From Jacaranda mimosifolia (taxonomy: Eukaryota > Streptophyta > Magnoliopsida > Lamiales > Bignoniaceae), in contig CM032127.1 in assembly GCA_018894105.1 (NCBI GenBank), forward strand, positions 31,302,369-31,366,368: DNA of 64,000 bases, written 5' to 3'. Numbering within the stretch: the first letter of the stretch is position 1; the number at the start of each line of letters is the position of its first letter. Of this stretch, positions 59,741 to 64,000 are shown in pieces. The position numbers were made by a program, and so were the translations under genes. Below the pieces are notes generated by a model, which saw only the letters and a program-made list of their open reading frames with translations, ran no database searches and was not told where the DNA came from.

Positions 59741-60097
59741 TTTATCTGTAGGCTTAGTTTATATCTTATTTTAATTAAGGCTTGCAAGGAGAGTATAAGT
59801 ACTCTCTTAAAAATGTGTATGGCAGATTTTGATGAATTTTGAATTATTTTCTGCGTTTTTCTCTCAAGAAAAACCACAACTTTGCTTGTTGCATCAATAA
59901 ATTGAATAGGTTCTTTCAAGGTACTAATTCTTGCTAGTATTTATTCAATTTTCTGATTCTTATTCCCAATTCTTTGCGTTTCTAAGATCAGGTATCTTAG
60001 GGGTTCAATAGGGAGGGGTTTTTATTCTAGGGTTCGCTCAATATCAATATGTGTGTTTGGTGTTTCGGGATCAATATATCCTTGGGGTTCCGCATCA
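59741..60097 (+). repeat. Truncated 3' LTR
   Basis: From TAGGCTTAGTTTATATCTTA it matches 54955-55304 of the 5' LTR, with few differences, and ends GGGGTTCCGCATCA. The first 70-80 bp of the LTR are missing with the integrase deletion. Confidence 0.85.
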
Positions 60098-60390
60098 GAA
60101 CCCCTAAAATACTTGATCTTAGAAACACAAATAATTGGGAATAAGAATAACAAATTAAATAAACACTAGAAGAAATTAGTAGCTTGAAAGAATCTATGCA
60201 ATTTCTTGATGTAACAAGCAACATCGTAGTTTTTCTCACAAGAAAAAACGTAGAAAATAAATTAATATTCATAAAAAATCTGCCATATACTTTTTTATGA
60301 GAGTGTTGATACTCTTCTTGCAAGCCCTAATTAAAATAAGATATAAGCATAACCTATGGATTATCCATGCCCAAATGCAAATTCTATAAA
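60098..60390 (-). repeat. Inverted LTR fragment, tail-to-tail with the preceding LTR
   Basis: GAACCCCTAAAATACTTGAT onward is the reverse complement of the LTR interior, truncated at both ends. It directly abuts the plus LTR, so GGGGTTC CGCATCA GAACCCC forms the tip of a palindrome with an imperfect stem of up to about 270 bp, because the plus copy holds some 20 LTR bases not mirrored here. Confidence 0.8.
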
Positions 60391-60690
60391 AGTCAAACAA
60401 TCCTCCCAAGTTTTTCTCTTGGCTTCTTGACATGTTTTTCTCTTCCTTAGCCTATTCTTGATACATCTCTTCAACAAATGACTTAGCCAAATTTGCAAAG
60501 CCATCTTTCAACCTCTTTGCTTTGGCTCTTGCGATATGTCCCATTGGCAATTTGCAATCTCCATTTTGTTCTCCAATGCCAAAATAACCATCTTGCCCTC
60601 TAGTGCCTCCAGTGCTCATATCACCTTTCCATAAAATCTTATGGGCTTGAGCAGTTGACATAATCATCATATCCAAATTTCCTCGATTCT
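60391..60690 (-). pseudogene. C-terminal polyprotein tail of another minus-strand element
   Basis: Minus-strand frame with GDMSTGGTRGQDGYFGIGEQ, then KLPMGHIARAKAKRLKDGF. It is a second copy of the tail at 53470-53905. It lies between the inverted LTR and a gag-protease fragment, so RT through integrase have been lost from this element. Confidence 0.65.
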
Positions 60691-61240
60691 GCCTCTAGTT
60701 TCTCAAGTACACAAAGTTAACCATCTTAGCACGACGAAAATCAAGTTGGGCATGATTTGATGACAACCAATCCATTGCAAGTACAATTAGATTGGCAAGA
60801 AAACTTTTATCACCATTAAATCCAACATCTGTTGCTATTGATGTACGCATAGGCAAACTAATTTCCACATTATAGGGCAAGTTTCTGGTTTTTTTTCTAG
60901 GCCTTGAGCAAAATGAGATGCAATAAAAGAGTGTGAAGTTCCAGGATCAAAAAGAATTTTGCCAAGATTTTGAGAGATGAGTATTGTAGGTTCAACTATA
61001 GAGGTTAGGTCTGGCTCGATAAGGCCTTCATTTCCCAATGCAAATACACGACTTGGAATTTTTAGTTCTTGTGATTTTCCACTACTTGCAAGTGGAGGTT
61101 GTGGCTTACTCATCTGTTGGATAATTTTTGAGAACATGTTGATCGCTCCTGCACCTGAAACACCACCCAGCCTTTTTTCGACACATTGTAACAACAAATT
61201 TTCTTGTTTGCAATAACTAAAATCACAAAACAAGAGAAAT
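60691..61240 (-). pseudogene. Ty3 zinc knuckle and protease fragment
   Basis: On the minus strand a degenerate knuckle (CFRCRSDQHVLKNY, last Cys replaced) lies near 61170-61125. Next come SQELKIPSRVFALGNEG and ILFDPGTSHSFIASHFAQG (about 60965-60905), the retropepsin site DPGTSH. The LIVLAMDWLSSNHAQLDF motif is at about 60800-60740. The protease type resembles the 3475-12580 element, not the adjoining DGGS element, so at least two lineages are spliced together here. Confidence 0.75.
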
Positions 61241-61344
61241 TGTACAAATAAAATTAAAATTTAAAATCAATTAATCAACTGTGGATTCTATCTCTAATCT
61301 AATCCTCTGATTCTTCTCTTCCAAATATAATCTTGAATTTAATG
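61241..61344. other. AT-rich spacer
   Basis: A short AT-rich spacer between the knuckle fragment and the 105-bp repeats. No motif can be supported. Confidence 0.4.
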
Positions 61345-61700
61345 AGCTCCGTGAGAAACGCCTTAAACACCGTGGATCTCCTTTGAATTTGATTGGAATA
61401 GAATAACGCCAATTCGAGGGCTTCGCACTTTAATCTCGAATCAGACGCCAAAAATATATGGATTCCACGAAGAACGCCTTGAACATCGTGGATCTCCTTG
61501 AACAAAAATAATGCCAATTCAAGAGCTTCGCACCTTAATCTCGAATCAAATGCCAAAAATATATGGATTCCGTGAAGAACGCCTTGAACGTCGTGGATAT
61601 CTGGAACAAAAATAACGCTGATTCGAGAGCTTAGCACCTTAATCTCGAATCAAATGCCAAAAATATATGAATTCCTCAAAGGACACCTTGAATTTCGTGG
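61345..61700. repeat. Tandem repeat, unit about 105 bp, roughly 3.4 copies
   Basis: The words CTTAATCTCGAATCA, GCCAAAAATATATGGATTCC and AACGCCTTGAA.RTCGTGGAT recur at offsets of 105 and 104 bp (AATTCGAGGG at 61411, AATTCAAGAG at 61516, GATTCGAGAG at 61620). Copies differ by several bases. On the minus strand they lie downstream of a TATA box, so they may be part of a transcribed leader. Confidence 0.85.
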
Positions 61701-61793
61701 TTCTCCTTGAATTTGCTTGAGAGAATTGCTGGACTCCTTCAAAGTTTCTCTCGTCTACTGGAATTTTCTGTTATGTCAAATGAGCTGGAATTA

Positions 61794-61807
61794 CCCCTTT
61801 ATATAGG
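61794..61807 (-). promoter_or_regulatory. TATA box on the minus strand
   Basis: The minus strand reads CCTATATAAAGGGG, a good plant TATA box. It would start transcription about 30 bp further on (near 61760), running through the 105-bp repeats towards the gag-protease fragment at 61240. This is the layout of an LTR promoter and leader, but no LTR ends were identified. Confidence 0.45.
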
Positions 61808-63045
61808 TGCTTGATGGAAGACTTCTAGATTGACTTGAACTCCTTCAAAGGTTATCTCTTTGATAAAATAATATCAAATATCAAGAGATAATATCATATA
61901 TATTTGATTTGATAATATCAAATATTAAAAGATAATATTAATATCAAATATCTCTAATTTGATTGGTCCATAGATGCGGACACTCCATCTTTGACACATG
62001 TCAATATTTGATTTGAGTATAAAATAAATATTAAATTATTAATTAAAATTAACTATTTATTTTTTTGGAATTAAATTTAATATATCCCAAAATTTAAATA
62101 GAAAATTTTAAATTGATATTTAATATATTTTTTACATGTGTCACTTCTCAATTGGTCAAAAATTTAATATGTTTGCTAATGCCCCCGCTTCAAGGCTTGA
62201 CGACCGAGGCATAAATCATTTACGAGAGAGGTATGACTTGAAGTATATAATTCTCCACACTTTATACTATATATACCCGTATATATATGTAATACATATA
62301 TATTATGTATATATATCACATGACCATAATTCCATTTGTTTGCATTAATTTAAGCGGACCCAATTGACAGCCACAAATTTACATTATGTCTGCACTAGCC
62401 AAATTTATCCCATTCAAATTCTTACTCCACTAGACCTTACAATTATATCAACTCTAAACCTCACGGTCAAACACATCTCTGCTTGGCATGTGACTTCTTT
62501 TCTTGCAAAGCGGCATTAGGCAAAGCTGTAAGTTGACATCTTATTTTAATTCCACCATGCTACTGACGTGCAAACCGAATCCTTTTCCTTAGAGTTAGAC
62601 TTGAATTGAAACTCAAATGTGTTCATCATTCGCTAGGATTAACACTTCAAGAGATTAAATTGATTGGGACTAAGACTTAATCTTTGATATGCACTTGGAT
62701 TGAAACTCTTCAAAATAAGGCTATAAAAACATGTCACCACAGAATCAGACCCATCTAGCAAAGTTTGGAACATTGAATTGGGAATTGTTGGGTTTTTCCA
62801 TCTCTCCATTCAATCATATGCTTCTTTCTTTGTTTCTGCACGCCAATTGTTTGACAAAAGGAATTTCACAGAATTTACACAATTGTCAACTCTATTCATT
62901 CAAGGATCGATTGTTGCAATTGAAGGAAGATTGTTCTACCATTCTTTAGCATCCAAACATGAGTTTCACCCAGGTATCAATTGACTAGCATATTTCAAGT
63001 AAGTCATCAAACTAAAGGGTATTTCCACCATTACTTGATTCCTTT
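61808..63045. other. AT-rich intergenic stretch
   Basis: Contains ATATCAAATAT words (61860-61950), an A/T microsatellite (62270-62320), and otherwise unassigned sequence. 62731-63045 may be 5' untranslated sequence of the gene that follows. No supported gene is seen. Confidence 0.5.
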
Positions 63046-64000
63046 ATGATTATCAATCTTCTTAAAACATCCTATTTTCTTCTTCTTTTCTTTTTCAACA
63101 ACTTGATTGACTTTTCTCATATTATTGCGGATTGCACCATGTTTCACTTTAAAGATGTTTCAACTGGCGTTGGAGTACAACACTTGATTATTCTTATTGA
63201 AGAGAATCAACCTATGGAGAAAGGCACACTTTTGACTACTTATAATCTACTTATTCGTAGATATGCAGCAAAGTGGCCAAGGCTAACTAACTTACTTGAT
63301 AACAAGGAGTGGTCCTAGGAGATCAAAACTTCCAAGGTGTGGGCTTTAAGAGTAACTCATCATTGTCCTCCAAACGAATTAAGTCGTCATCAACAATCAA
63401 ATGAATCAATTCTTTTTCCAACATTGGGTCGCAACATTATTGAGGGGAAAGCCAAGTGGGGAGAAACTCTTCAATTCAATGGCGAATTCCATTATATCAA
63501 AGGATACTGGGAGTGGACTGAAGATGTCCTTAGCCGATGCAAGCACAAGCTGATTGCCGCACAAATATATGATCCGGTGTATGCTTCATTATTCACATAT
63601 GATAGAAATTCTGAGATTATCAAAGCATTTTGTGAGGTATGGTGTCCACTTACAAATACTTTTTTAACTTCCTTTGGAGAATTGTCCATATCGCTATGGG
63701 ATTTGCACAACTTTGCAGGCCCCCCTATTATAGGAATTCTTTATAATGAAGTGATTCCTTGTGCCAAGAAGCTTACTGGCATTGATGAGAAAGGATGTAA
63801 ATTTATCCCTAATTCCTGCAAATACTTATTTCAAGCTTATCATTTACTTCAAAGGAGTGCCCATGGAGGTCAACTTTCTCAAGTTATTATGGAAAAATGG
63901 GTGAAGTATTGGTCCTGGAAAGCAACAAAACACCATCAACCACCATCACGCAAGGAGAAAAAGATGGTCCGGCCCAAATCAACTCATAATCCTCTTGGCG
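63046..64000 (+). pseudogene. Plant mobile domain (PMD) protein, partial, with an in-frame TAG
   Basis: One plus-strand frame runs from 63046 to the window end, broken only by TAG at 63316-63318 (after NLLDNKEWS). The start is unclear; ATG 63139 (MFHFKDVSTG) is an alternative. Downstream are GYWEWTEDVLSRCKHKLIAA, VYASLFTYDRNSEIIKAF, SFGELSISLWDLHNFAG and GCKFIPNSCKYLFQAYH. These match the 'plant mobile domain' (aminotransferase-like) family found in many plant genomes, in host proteins such as Arabidopsis MAIL1/MAIN and in transposons. TAG is one C-to-T change from CAG (Gln). It may be a nonsense mutation, a sequencing error, or part of an intron. The reading frame is otherwise in very good state, about 227 codons after the stop without another. 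Confidence 0.75.

Larger units (their letters stand above)
54877..60097 (+). mobile_element. Plus-strand Ty3/gypsy element, integrase deleted
   Basis: The order is 5' LTR (54877-55304), primer site, leader, gag, zinc knuckle plus protease, RT, RNase H, then a truncated 3' LTR (59741-60097). The sequence passes directly from the linker after RNase H (FYRHEGFLF at about 59700) into the middle of the LTR, so integrase and the 3' end of pol have been deleted. Stops and frameshifts occur in all domains. The LTRs are short (about 425 bp), and the protease motif is DGGS rather than DPGAS, so this is a different lineage from the element at 3475-12580. Confidence 0.85.

Noticed and set aside
62731..62984. 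Two overlapping plus-strand frames upstream of the PMD gene
   Set aside because: No domain and mutually overlapping. More likely untranslated leader or intergenic DNA.

Overview
This is a window of AT-rich plant nuclear DNA, probably repeat-rich heterochromatin. The evidence is the set of plant-type mobile elements: Ty3/gypsy elements with initiator-Met-type primer sites, a LINE ORF1-like DUF4283/zinc-knuckle protein, and a plant mobile domain (PMD) protein. I see no intact host housekeeping gene, rRNA, tRNA, CRISPR or bacterial-type operon. Species cannot be named from this sequence.

Layout. 1-1364: end of a Ty3-type LTR. 1365-2555: a diverged, isolated copy of the repeat that fills the centre of the window. 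2556-3474: a frameshifted LINE ORF1-like gene, cut at its zinc knuckle by the next element. 3475-12580: a minus-strand, chromovirus-like Ty3 element with a complete 3' LTR, polypurine tract, decayed pol, protease and gag, an intact extra coiled-coil/acidic ORF upstream of gag, a primer binding site, and only about 220 bp of the 5' LTR.

12581-52545: about 40 kb of one tandem repeat family. The ancestral monomer is about 2.87 kb. It combines an antisense piece of Ty3 integrase with a long non-coding segment that starts like an LTR and carries a TATA promoter. The left part has older, diverged monomers with an internal duplication, a deletion and a micro-inversion. Two near-identical full monomers follow. 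From about 26 kb rightwards the array becomes a nested higher-order repeat: short S modules (about 733 bp) in runs of 1, 4, 5, 3, 1 and 3, separated by long L modules, four of which are each 2067 bp by landmark spacing. This is the most unusual object in the window.

52546-62000: a scrap heap of other Ty3 elements in both orientations. It includes a plus-strand element (54877-60097) with gag, protease, RT and RNase H but no integrase, and copies of its roughly 425-bp LTR in inverted arrangement. 63046-64000: the start of a PMD-type gene, continuing past the window edge, with one in-frame TAG.

Nothing here forms a working operon or pathway. The pieces are linked by transposition, deletion and unequal exchange. 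Gene-like reading frames inside the array are by-products of the repeat, not separate genes.
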